Source: Phragmites australis
Taxonomy: Eukaryota; Streptophyta; Magnoliopsida; Poales; Poaceae
Assembly: GCF_958298935.1 (NCBI RefSeq)
Contig: NC_084932.1
Span: 5,063,501 to 5,127,500 of the forward strand
Length of the DNA stretch: 64,000 bases
Direction: 5' to 3'
The translations under genes and the position numbers were made by a program. The notes below the pieces were generated by a model. That model was not told where the DNA came from. It saw only the letters and a list, made by a program, of their open reading frames with translations, and searched no databases. The number at the start of each line of letters is the position of its first letter. Position 1 is the stretch's first letter. This document shows positions 35,589 to 48,100 of the stretch, piece by piece.

Positions 35589-35908
35589 TATCGAAGATTA
35601 GTTTCCGACAATGTGTCCGAAAATTGACTAGGTACTTTCGAGTGCAGGGATTGATCACGAAATGAGACACACGATGTACAGGTTCAGACCTCCGATTGGA
35701 GTAATACCCTAGGTCCTGTGAGGGTATTACTGTTGTATGTTGATGATCTCGAGTACAAGAGATGTGGCTAAAACTATTACAAGGAGTAGATCAGATCTAA
35801 TATAACCTAAGGCTTAAGTTGCCAAGTATCTTCTCTGCTAGGGTCTTAATAGTTGTATCGAGTTTTTTCCTCTTCTCTCCCATTGCCAACCTTTTCGTAT
35901 TATAGAAC
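35589..35908 (-). repeat. Truncated 5' LTR of element A
   Basis: It matches the first ~310 bp (in + coordinates) of the left LTR, starting TATCGAAG at 35589 right after the reversed primer-site sequence (ACGTGCCAAC, 35579-35588). Similarity stops at TCGTATTATA near 35908; about 280 bp, including the LTR's own 5' terminus, are missing. Confidence 0.85.
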
Positions 35909-37990
35909 TGATCAAGGAAGTACATACTATGTTGTAATTTATATTATTATTGCAACCATTAACCTAAACTCAGGCAGTGTGCTAAAGCAATGGTTACTGT
36001 CGGCTGTGTGGACCCAGGAGAGCGAGTCAGCCCAGATGGAGGCTGCCTGTGGACTGAGGCCCGCGGTGAGGCCCAGCATGGCGGCCTGCTGGTGGAGCGG
36101 ATGCTAGTCCAAGCTGGGCAGGTCGGGTGTGGCGTGTGTAGGCTGTGAACGCGCAGGTGGCCGTGACTGTGTCGTGGCCGATGGGAAACGTGGTCTAGTG
36201 CGCGCGGAGGGGCTCTGATATGGCTGGAATTGGAGACCGATTGGGATTGGAGTCGGCCTCGGCAGTGCAGATCAGGATCACAAAACAAAGGTGTGCGAAG
36301 TTGTGGCACAGGTGGTTCTGCGAGGGATCAGCTGTGGTCCGGAGGAGACTCGACGATCAGTGATTTCACGCACGGAAATATGATGACAACAGACAGGTCT
36401 AGTGACAGGCCTGGATAGACAATTCACGACGAGGGCAACTAGATCTGTATTCAGCGAGGCAAGATAGAAGTTTCGATCAGGCGTCCGATGGATTGGCATA
36501 TATGTGACAAGGTGTGTCGTGCGGACGTGCACGAGGTGTGCGGGTGTTGAAGCGCGACATGAAGTCACAGACGCTGATGAATTTTGCAATAGGCAAAAGA
36601 GGAGAGGCAGTCAGTCGGCTAGCCAGACCTCATGCTAGTATTGCAGTGCTCGGTGATGAGCAGAGGCTATAGACGCTGTTTGATCGTGGTGCACATGACG
36701 ACCGATAAGAATTCTACGGTAGTGGCCAGACAGTTTGCAGGTACATGACGAATAATCCAAAAAAGCCTAGCGGATAATTCACTTGAAAGGTGAACATACA
36801 GTGGTGCAGGGTGAACAAGCTGGCAGCGACAGGCCAGTCATACCGTAGTTAGCAGAGATGAAGAGACTAGCAATAACGATGTAAGAACGTAAAGGCTAGT
36901 TGTGAGTGTTCTCTGTAGTGTGGCAACACCTGGTGCGAGCTCAGGATGCAAGTTTGCATTGGAGAGGACTTGCGCGCTTCTAAATTGGCAAGGTGCGCAG
37001 ATCGATTGAAGTTTTGTATGCGGGTTTTCTTAAACATGGATCGGAGGGTGTGAAGATGCATCAAGAGCTGAATAGGAAGGAAGTAGAGATTATGTAGATC
37101 TCTACTTGTAATTGTAGTAATCTGGTTGGTCTGAGACTACAGGAGGTTACGGTGTAAGACGTCGGAGAATCATAACCTAACAGTTAGGTGAAGGAGCAAT
37201 GCTATTGTTGCAATTTCTATGTGTGGCTAGGAAAACAACAGTGAAATTCTTAGTATTAAGAATGCAATCAATCAGGAGCGTGGATGTTGGATTCAGTTGG
37301 CTTTTCATGTGACACTCAACAAAGAGCAAATTTCTTCATAAAGTTTGGTGATTCTAGTTCTATCTACTTAATGATGACACTAGCTACAGTGCTGCAGCAA
37401 TAAGTGCCATCAAAATTAAGATCTATAATGGAGTTACGTGCTTCGGAGAGTCAGGCATGTGTCAAGGCCAAAGAGGAATATGATTTCACTCGAAGAGATT
37501 GTGTTGATAAAAGAGAAATGTGCTCAATTGCAGGTGGAGTCATGCAGACTGAAGTTGCAGGAATAGCAATGTCTCTAGAAGGTGATGAGTCTCAGTTAAA
37601 CTCATCGGGCAGCTCTCGTTGAGCCGCAAATGTGACAACTCAAGTCCGGTGTTCAAGGAGGTTCGCGCATGATGGCTTCAATATGATAAATTATTCGTCA
37701 AAGTGGAGTTTGTTGGATTTATGTCGAATAATTATTCAAAGTTGATTACGTATATGACTTGAAGTTGTATTAGCGGTATATGATGGAGCTAAAGTAGGAC
37801 TCTAAGTAAAATCCTAATAGGACTCCTGTAACCAGACCTCCTTATAAATCTGAGAGGAGGGCTGCTGTTGTAACCATGACGATATTTCACAGGGGCCGGC
37901 AGTAATTCTACCAAAACTCCGAGAAGCAGCCAATGTTGCTAGATGGGGAGGAGTGTCCATAATCATACCTCAAAGATGCAAGCTTTGGCT
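35909..37990 (+). mobile_element. Non-autonomous LTR element remnant (Dasheng/RIRE2-like), internal region plus partial 3' LTR
   Basis: No coding frames over ~1.8 kb of mid-GC sequence, then a PPT-like CAAAGTGGAG (37699-37708) and TGTTGGATTTATGTCG at 37711, the form of a Dasheng/RIRE2-type LTR start. The LTR piece includes 'CCTAATAGGACTCCTGTAA' and a TTATAAAT box (37851-37858). No LTR end or target repeat is visible, so the 3' limit is approximate. Family call is from memory and modest. Confidence 0.45.
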
Positions 37991-39112
37991 AAAACCTCAT
38001 TAACAAACATAGTGTCTTTGGTATTATCTATGATCGTGTATATTATCTTAATAGATCAAACCGTTGCTTTCACTAGTAGCTAATTTTCTAACATCTAATC
38101 AAGATTATGTTGACATTTAAAAAATGAGGGACTATCGCACTAGCTTTTACTTTTATCCGTGTGCGCTCTTCTGTTAACCCCACTATTTCCTTATCAGATG
38201 AAGTGGCACAAAATTATACTGTCTGCTCCAGCATGCTATTTCTCCACCAGTTTGGGGGCAAATGTGCAGTCCATTTTTTCCCTACCAAACATCTGCAAAA
38301 ACGAATCAAGTTCCAAAAGCACAGATGAATAGAATGTGAGCTAATGTTTCTGCCTTCGAAATTGCAGAAAGCATTCCGGACTTTCTAACTAAACCCTCAG
38401 TTCTGAGCTAAACCCTCATAATTTCTCTCCCTGCATAAGAATTGGCAGGCCCTCTGGTGTCTAATTTACCATCGATTCTTCAAATGGTGATGGAATGGAC
38501 AATTCATCTGAAGTTTTCTAGCTAGCGAATCTATTTTCGAGCCTCACGAGTTTGACGCACAATATGATCGATGAAGAGCCAGCACAAATCCAGAAAATGA
38601 GAGAGAGCACAGAAAGGATCAACATGAAGTCTTTCATGGACCTTCGTCTTGATGCGTCTGCCATCAGACCATACAAGTTAATACAGAACCAGATAAAATC
38701 GAGGATACATGTGAATCTTGATGCGAGCCACCCATTCATACAAGGGTTGGATCGAAACCACAAACTTCAGATGATTGATTAGAACAGGGAAAGTTAGAAA
38801 GGCTTCCTTTTGAAATCTGCATTTCAGTCTTCATTCTGTACATGAATGGCTGCTGCCTAAGCTTAAAGAGTTGAGGTAGTAAATGGGCTGACAGTCAGAT
38901 AGGTCAGGACCGTGCATACGACTGACATTACTTATCCCTGCAGGGAAACCGCATAAATTAAAATGAGAAGGCATGTACAATTTCGGGATCACTGATCCAG
39001 GCAAGTATATATTTGTAAATAGGAGATCCTGTAAATAGGAGATTGAGCAGCATGACAACGTCACAGAGGCATGTCACGCAAGTTTCTGCATCAAACCTAC
39101 CTCAAAAACGAC
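37991..39112. other. 3' flank of PTP copy 1
   Basis: AT-rich sequence downstream of the PTP copy 1 stop (39113-39115, minus strand), probably including its 3' untranslated region. The open frames at 38518-38782 overlap on both strands and have no recognisable content. Confidence 0.5.
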
Positions 39113-42100
39113 TCAGTGTTTCGAGCTTGATACCAGATCTTTCAGATCATCCATGATTGCCTGATAGCAAAACTTGTATTGTTCCTGCAAAGCAGAAGAT
39201 AGCATTACGAAAACCAGATGGTAGCACTTGTAGCAAATCTAATTTGTGCTGCTCTTGGGAATTGTTCAATCAAAAGGATAAAATTATTTTAGTAAAACAC
39301 CTTATAAGATGTCCCATGTCCCGACACCCAAGGAAACCCCCGCAGAGCGACAGCTAGCTCCATATTGCCAAGCAAAACAATATCTATCTTCTACATGAGC
39401 AACCTACCTCTAAATCAGTGGAGTACCGATTCTTCTAAAAGTATAGCTAAATTTCAAAAATAAAGTGCAGTTATCATCACCCATTTATTCACTAACTCTA
39501 GCTCCACAAATAACTTTTACGTTAAAAATAGTTCAGCAAATAAGTAATAATCACCCTTCCATGAGAAAGTGCTTTTGTAAAGTCTTCTGGTGAGCAAGTA
39601 CTAACTGCACTATACGGAAACTATTGTGCATTTGAGGGGATTTTGTAAATGAAATGGAGACAAAAATAAAGAAAAAGACAAACATACCTCTGTCTGGACC
39701 ATTCCAGGTCGCCGAGATCTAAATATTCTGACAGTTTCAACAAGATCCAAAGCACCCGGTTCACCAAGTAAAATCCTCTCTATTGTATTATGGATAGTGA
39801 TATATGCACCCGTTCTTCCAATGCCTGCACTGCAGAAAGAGAAAGCAATAGTATTGAGTTAGTGTATAGCTGTACAGGAACGGTTGCACCAGAAAGCAAG
39901 GCATTAATTTGAAACAAACCTGCAATGTGCAACTATTGGATGTTCTCTCGGAATGTATTTTAATCTTTTTATTATTTGTCGTACAGCAGTGCTGTTGTTT
40001 GGCACCCCATGGTCAGGCCATTCAGAGTGCTCAATGTGGAGAAGAGAGTGCACTTCATCTGACTGCAACATGAAGAATCACAGTCGGGAGAAAATTCAGT
40101 AATAGTTATGTCGAATATCTAAATATGGAGTATATATGTATAAGGAGTATACCATATACAAACAGGGTATGCCGTATGCATACTTAACAACTCCGGATAT
40201 TACGGAACCGAATCTGCAGTAGCTGATACTCCCGGAATCTAGAAGGTGTATACTAGGAAGACCTCGATTGTTTACCTAACTCGAGAAGACAAGTATCCTT
40301 GACAGATCTATTTATTTGGACAACAAGGACTCCCTATAGATTACGGATGAATAGAAGGCGGTACACCACCTCTATATAATGCGGGGACCCAGAGCCCTCG
40401 GGGATTGGCTTCTTTTTCCAGCTACTCGAGGCAAGCATCAGGACCTTTACATAGAAGGAACTCGGTGACTTTAGTCCTATATTAGACTAGATCCGATCTA
40501 CACCTTGTAATAGATTAGCCACATTGTCTGTACTCAAGTGAATACATATACATAATCATCCACACAGGACGTAGACCCGAATCTGTATACATCACGTGTG
40601 CCTCATCTCATGTTTGATCTCTGATCCATGAAGGTAACCCCATTATTTTCTGTACACATTGTCAGGAACAAATCCTCGACAGTTGGCGCGGCAGGTAGGG
40701 CTCTTTTGCTTTTCAAGATCGACTATGTCTCGAGTGCACATCGGCATTGGATTCTCCGACGTCGGCTTCTACGACCACTTTGGGTCAACAGCGATCACCC
40801 TCGAATCGCCCCTAGCCAGATCAGAGATCACATTCGAAACTATGATCTTTCGCTAGGACCATCAAGGTGAACTGATCCGCACCGGTATTATCGAGTCCAG
40901 ACCATTGGACGCATACCGCGAGGTGGAACATCTCGAGTGGGATCCCAAGGAGTCCAATGTTCTCCAGTGCATGGACACCGACAACGACGAGGGTGGCGAC
41001 GACGACTCCACCGCCAGCTAGAGCAGCGAACAGATCGATTCGTGTTCATAGCCAAAGGAGCTGATATCCCACCTGCTAACCCAATGGCGGTAGATCCAAA
41101 CACCGTGGTAAATAATGGTACGGAAATTCCCGAGGATCCAACAGCGGTAGCCGCCTCTCATGGTACCAGCGTTGCCGACGATATGCCGCTGGAGACATCT
41201 GCAGCTGGAACCTTACGTGTCCTTGACACAACTCTCCATCGATGAACCACAGGAGGTCAGGTACCTCTTGGTCTTCAACGACAACTTCCGATGGTCACAC
41301 CTCCACCGCTAGCGGCTCAAAACAATGAGGGACGAGCTCCCTCAAAATAGCAACTGCGGAGCAGCATCGTCTCGACCGCAGTCAAGTCTGGACAACGATG
41401 TTTTCAGCACTTCGGATGCTAATGTCTAGGGAGCCCATCTGATACTGAGATCTCTTCCGGAGTTGGATCCAGCGAATCCTTTAACTCCTATGGTTAATCA
41501 GGTCAGGACCCTACTCCATGCAGCACAGATCCAAGCTGCTCGAGCGAACAATCCTAGCAACTCTAGCGTCTCAAGGAGCCACAGACGCGAGTATCCCCAA
41601 GTCGAGGGATCCCAGGCGGGAAGCTCAGGTGATCGAGCCCGAGCACCACTTTGCAGGCCAAACTGTAACTGCCCTATCCATATGCGTAGGAACCAGGAAG
41701 ACCTGAGGAATCGCATTTCTCACAATTAGCATGATCTACGTACAATGATAGACAACCGCTTTGAGGAACGTCGCGAGGACGACCGCCGTCATTGCGACCA
41801 CAGATCTCTAGAACGAGATGGTCAACGTGACTCCCTTGCCCGAAGGAACAGGCGTGATAGTCCTCCCCCACCTCCTCCTGAAGAATTCGATGAAGGTTGC
41901 GAAGCTTTTGTATACGAGATTCGGTCAATATGGTGGCTCGAGAAGTTCAAGTCAGGCCCAATCCAGAAGTATGATGAGAAGATCCACCCCATGGTTACAG
42001 ATCTATACCACAATTATTCGAACTACGGCCGGCGACAACTAGGTAATAGCCAATTATCTGCTGACCGCGCTCGATGGACCTGCCAGGTCCTAGTTGTTGA

Positions 42101-45100
42101 ACGTGCCTCCTAACTCGATCTGATCGTCGGCCGAGTTGAAAGCTCAGTTTATAGCCAACTTCCAAGACACATTCGAACGTCCAAGAACAAAGAACGATCT
42201 CCATCAGCTGAACCAGGGTGAGGACGAGTCACTCCGAGATTTCATCCACCGGTTCAGTGACAGGCGTAATAGGATCACAAACATATCTGACGAGTCAGTC
42301 ATCATCGCCTTCAAATGAGACGTTCGGGACACGGATCTGCTCAGGAAGATGACTACTTGGAAGATCCACGCGGTCAAAGAGCTCTTCGAGTTGGCCAATA
42401 AGTGTGCAAAGCAAGCAGAAGCCCAGGTACGCACCAAAAATCCTCAATCTGGCAAGGACAAGTCTGAGTCCTCGAAGAACAGGGGAAGAAGAACAAGCCT
42501 GGTGACAAGTGCAAGGATCCAGATACGACCATAGCCGCAGTCGACAGGAGCAAGTCGCGCAACACTACGGACAACAAAGGCCTGAGTCGAAGTGGTAGGA
42601 AGTGGTGTCCCGTTCATCAGACCAGCCAACACGACTTCGACAAATGCCATGTCATCAAAAAGAGGTCGACGAAAAGCTCAAGACCGCTGTTGCTAAGCAT
42701 AACAACAAACAGGCCCAGCCAACGTTAACGGTGACGAGTCCGAATTCCACAAGACCGACCAAAGTCTAGCACACATCTTCAGAGGATCCGCCGTGTATGA
42801 ATCTAAAAGGCAGTATAAGGCGGTCAAACGAGAGGTCAATTGGCTTTGACTCGGCCTACTCGATACCTCAAGTGGTCGAGACGCAGTCGTGATCCAACCG
42901 ACTATTCTTGACATCAAAGTCTCCCAAACTTTGGTCGACGGGAGTAGTTCGCTTGACCTCATCTTCGCCAAGACCTTAAACAAGATGGGAGTTTAAAGGT
43001 CCGAGCTTAAGACGGGAGTCGAGCCCGAGCCTTTCCATGACATAACCCCCAACTCATCGACCACACCTCTAGGCCAGATCGAGTTGCTGGTCACATTTGT
43101 CACGTCCGACAACTTCCATACAGAGAAGCTTACCTTCGATGTCGTGGACTTCGAGACGGCATACAACATGATCTTGGGCTGCCCATTGCTGGGCAAGTTT
43201 ATGGCAGTAGTGCACTATACATACCAGACACTCAAGATCCCGGGTCCCAAAGGAGTCATAACTGTCAGAGGGGGATCAACGCGCAACGGTCAAATGCGAC
43301 AAGCAAAGACTGGATATGGTCGAACACTTCAGTCAATCGGTAACCACTTCTAAAGGCACGGATTCCAAGCACCAAGCCACCGTTGAGATCAAGGACTTCA
43401 AGCTTGTAAGTCTTGCTGGTACCTCTAAGTCTAACAATGCCACCAAGGGCGAGATCAACGACAGCACTAGTGACAAAAAGACTTACGTACCCTTTGACCT
43501 GTCTGAACCAGCCAAGACGGTTAAGGTTGGGGATAACCTCGACCCCAAATAGAAATTTGAGCTCATCACTTTCCTCCAGGCAAACCAAGGCGTGTTCGAG
43601 TGGCAACCGTCTGATATGCCTGGAGTATCGTATGATGATCAATCCGGAGAAGTGCAGGCAAACCAAGAATAACCTCAGGAAGTATCGTATGATGCTCAAT
43701 CTAGAGAAGTGCACGTTCGGCGTTCCGTCCGGCAAGCTTCTCGACTTCCTAGTGTCGAGTCGAGACATTGAGATCAATCAACGAAAATCAAGGCTCTTGA
43801 CCAGATACAGTCACCTCAAATACTGAAGAAGGTTCAAAAATTAACATGATGCATTGCAGCTCTTAGTCGATTTATTTCCAAGATAGGCGAGCGAGGGATG
43901 CCTTTCTTCAACTTGCTGAAAAAGCATGACCGGTTCGAGTGGACGGAAGAAGCGGAGCGCGTCTTCCAGGACTTAAAAATGTATTTATCGTCTGTGTTAA
44001 TTCTTACACCGCCTAACAAAAAGAGAAGCTCTTTTTTACATTGCAACCACCCCACAAGATGTAAACACAGTCCTGGTGGTCAAACGGGAATGTCCTGATA
44101 AAAAGACCAAGGTCGAGAGATCTGTTTACTATGTGAACGAAGTCCTACACGATGCCAAGCTACGATACCCCCAAGTGCAGAAGTTGCTATATGCAGTTTT
44201 GATATCTTCCTGGAAACTACGACACTATTTCCAAGCGCACAGGACCACTGTTGTGACGACGTACCCGCTAATGGATATCATACGCAATAGGGAGGCCACT
44301 GGATGAATTGCACAATGGGCAATCGAGCTCAATGAATCGACATCGGATATGTGCCACGCACAAGTATGAAGTCGGGAGTTCTAGCGGAATTTATCGCCGA
44401 ATGGACAAGCATTGAAAAAACAAGGCTAAGTGTGGTCGAAGACCACTGGACGCTATTCTTTGATGGATCGCTCACTTTAGGGCTCAGGAGCTGGCATTGT
44501 ACTCAAATCTTCAACGGACGACAAACTTAGGTACGTTGTTCAATTAAATTTTAAAACTTCCAACAATGTTGCAGAATACGAAGGCAACGAAGAACTGGTA
44601 AACGAACTCCGCCTAGCTGCATCGCTTGGAATCAGACGACTTCTCGTGAAAGGGGACTCACAGCTAGTCGTAAACCAAGTTCAAAAAGAGTACCAATGCT
44701 CGGACGACAACATGATGGCTTACTTGAACGAGGTGCGAAAGCTTGAGGAAAAATTCAAATAGCTAGAAGTAACGCATATTATGAGGAGTAACAACTCTGG
44801 TGCGGATGAACTTGCTAGACTCGCTTCTTCCCAAGCTCCGGTACGCGTAGGAGTCTTTGTTGAGAAACTCCTCAAATCATCTGTCACGACAGTTCGACGA
44901 ACAGATGCTGCCCAACTCGACCAGCAGTTTGGTCCAGTCAGCGAGGCAAAACACGCATACACGGATGCTACACTACTCGAACGCGAACTGACTTGGATGA
45001 CTCCGTACTAAGCCTATCTCGAAGGTCGAGACATCCCTGATGATGATACATCTGCAAAGAAAATTGCTCGTAAGTCCAAACTCATTGGTAAATGATAAGC

Positions 45101-48100
45101 TCTACCGAAAGGGGAGTAACAGAATCTTGATGAAGTGCATCACGTAGGAAAAATATTGCTCTACCAAAAGAGGAGTAAATAGCATGCTCTACCGAAAGAG
45201 GGCAATAAAATATTGCTCGATATCTATGAAAGTATATGTGGTAATCATGCGCCTTACCGCACCTTGATCGAAAAAGCTTTTCGCCAAGGATTCTATCGGC
45301 TGACCACCCTCCAGGATGCTTTCGAACTGGTCAAATAGTGCAAGAGCTACCAATTTTTCGGAAGGCAGATCACTCGACCAACCCAAGCTCTGCAAACAAT
45401 CTCTTTCTTGGTCTTTCTCCGTCTGGAGCTTGGATATCCTAGGACCGTTCCCAAGGGCCTAATGTGGCTATAAATTCCTATTCGTGACTATCGATACATT
45501 CACTAAGTGAATCGAGGTCGAACCCGTGAGAAAGATAATCGCAGAAGTAGCTAAGAAGTTCACGAGGAGCATAATTACTCGATTCAGTATTCCGCATCGG
45601 ATAATTACGGATAATAGTAGCCAATTCAAAAGCGAGACCTTTTACTACGTTCTATGAAGAATTTGGCATCAAAACCTGTTTCGGCTCAATGGCTCACTCA
45701 CAAAGTAACGGTCAAGTTAAATGTGGTAATGGTGTAGTTTTGCAAGGCATCAAAACTCAGATCTTCGACAGGCTAAAGGCTTACTTGAAACTCTAGGTGA
45801 AAGAACCTCTCTCAGTACTATGAGTTGTTCGTACTTCGACTAACAGAGCCACCGGTGAAACTTCGTTCTTCTTAGTTTATAGAGCAGAGACAGTGCTCCC
45901 GACTGAGTTGCAGTTCGAATCACCGCGAGTAGAAAATTACTCAGAGGAGGGGCAAGAGCAATTATGAGCAGACGACATCAATTTACTCGAGGAATATCGT
46001 GATCGAGCGTCTATTCAAGCAGCTAAGTATTAGCAAACATTGTGTGGATACCATAGTAAAAAAATCCAGCCCAGGAAACTCGCTGTTGAGGATCTTGTCC
46101 TATGAAAAGTGCAGAAACAGACCCAACGCCATAAATTATCACCTAAGTGGGAAAAACCCTACATAGTAGTCAAAGTTACTCGATTAGGATCAGTACAACT
46201 ACCTACTCCAAACAGCGAGATACTCGAGCACTCGTGGAACATCGACCAACTCCAACAGTTTCATTCATAGAAAAGGTAAAATACGGGTAAGTCAATTATA
46301 TTTAATTCGACTAATTACTCGATTACATATTTTTCCTTTTTCTTCTAACCTACGTGGCTAGTGCAAAGTTGACGGAAAGGATCCGCCTAGCTCTTGCAAA
46401 CAGTGTAGGTTCTACTTCCCCTTGAACGAGTCGAGAAACCTTCTATACTCATCCTTTGGACGGCAACTGATCACGCCAGAGGCCGGATGCCGACCAGCGT
46501 AAGGGCCAAAGTGGCCGAGGCGAAGACTCTGCTAGAGCTGCTGACCAACGCTGACGATGCCGAGTGGTCCTTCGCAGGACACGAAGGTGGTCTGGCGGTT
46601 GTCGACGGAGAAGGCAACTGCACTCCATCTACCACGAAGGTTCGGGGGCTTCATCACCGAAGACCTCGTTAGCGACTTGGTCGATGATCTCATTAAGATC
46701 ACCACCATCTTCATCTCCCTCCTGCACAACTCGCATCGATTGTTCCGCGGTGTCGGAGTCAAGAAGACGCTGGAGGTGGCGGGTGAAGGGTTGGTGACCT
46801 CCGATGGATATTCTGCTCCTTCTCCTCTTAGGCCTCTCGATCAATTCCTCTTCATCGGAGGAAACAATGATGACTCCTGAAGGAAACATGGCGAGGGGCC
46901 TTGGGGTGAGAGATCCTATCTCTTCACTTTCTGGACCAGGCTTAGGAAACGATGGTAGAGTGAAGGCTATGACTTCAAGCTCTACGAGTTTTACTAGACG
47001 TGTAGGGAGAAAGGAGGAAGGCGGGGTGAAAACAAACGATCTCGAGTCCCCTATATTTATGGCGGCAGGAACTGGTAGCACTGTACACACGGAGCCGTCA
47101 AGATCCGGTATCGCTGGGCGTGATGGTGAGGCCACCTCGGTCGCGTGGCACATCTAGCGAAACTCGAGGCGTCACTGCGACATTATGACCTGTCTAATCT
47201 CTGTAAATAAAGATGTATAGTCATGATGACGCATCAAATCAAGGGTTACGGTGAAAATGAGCACGAGAGGAAGTGGGTTTTTAATGCTCACCTACCCACC
47301 TGTTCAACTTCACTCGATGTTACCGTAGAATAGAGAGAGCCATGAGCTCGAGGGCTAGTGCTCTCAAGCGTATGGTCGAGAGTAATGTATCGATACTCAC
47401 ACGCTTTTTTCTGTCCTGGTTATCATATCGACCAGAGAGCCAGGGGCTACATCGCGCGTTCTTTGATGCTTATGTTCTACTCTCCACTCGATTCATTCAT
47501 CGAGTACAGAACCAGTGGCTACATCATATAATTTCGATTCGGTGTTTTTGCTTCACTCTGTCTCTGTTTATCGCACCATTCAAAGAGCCGGAAGTCACGT
47601 TGTGTAAATACTTATGCTCCATTTTATACTCGAATTCAGTCATTGAGCGAAGAGACAGGGGCCATGTCAAGTATATTTTGATGTTATCGGGGGAAAATAA
47701 ACCAGCCTGAGGATAATGGTTGAAGATCACCATCCAGATCTCTCCGGAGCCTAGATCTCCAAACCCTCTGTTAAAAGCTCGATCTCCGATGTCATCAGAT
47801 CCTTTCACAGTATCCCTTCGTACCTACGAAGCCTTCCCTTGGCTCCGCCGGCTCGACCTCCCAAAGCCTCGGTCCTCCGAAGCTTCGGCCTCCCGAAGCC
47901 TCAGCCCTACAGGGTCCTGCTTCCCAAAGCCTTCACCTCCCAGTTCTATGCCTCCCGAGACCCCCGCCTCTGGCTGATCAGGCTGCCTTCCCGAAGGCAA
48001 CAAGGTGAGTCAGCAGGCCTTAGGAAAGTTCTGCCGAAAGGGGAGCACCGATCGTACTTTGCCTGCAAAGAAGTGACTGGCATTAAAAGCCTAGGCTAAT

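Larger units (their letters stand above)
23496..35908 (-). mobile_element. Ty3/gypsy retrotransposon, Tat type, element A (5' LTR truncated)
   Basis: On the minus strand the order is truncated 5' LTR (35908-35589), gag (35545-33400), protease-RT-RNase H-integrase (33290-29521), a 5.4-kb region with two ORFs on the opposite strand, a PPT-like tract (complement of AGTAGCCCCCTAACTCTA, 24087-24104), then the 3' LTR (24088-23496). Extra genes between pol and the 3' LTR, including antisense ones, are typical of the plant Tat lineage. It is closely related to element B (40109-51974). Frameshifts and stops run through gag and pol. The far end of the 5' LTR is missing and no second target repeat exists. 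Confidence 0.9.

Noticed and set aside
43265..43777. 170-codon minus-strand frame opposite element B pol
   Set aside because: Mirror of the protease-RT linker; the similar frame in A is equally a by-product of coding-strand composition.
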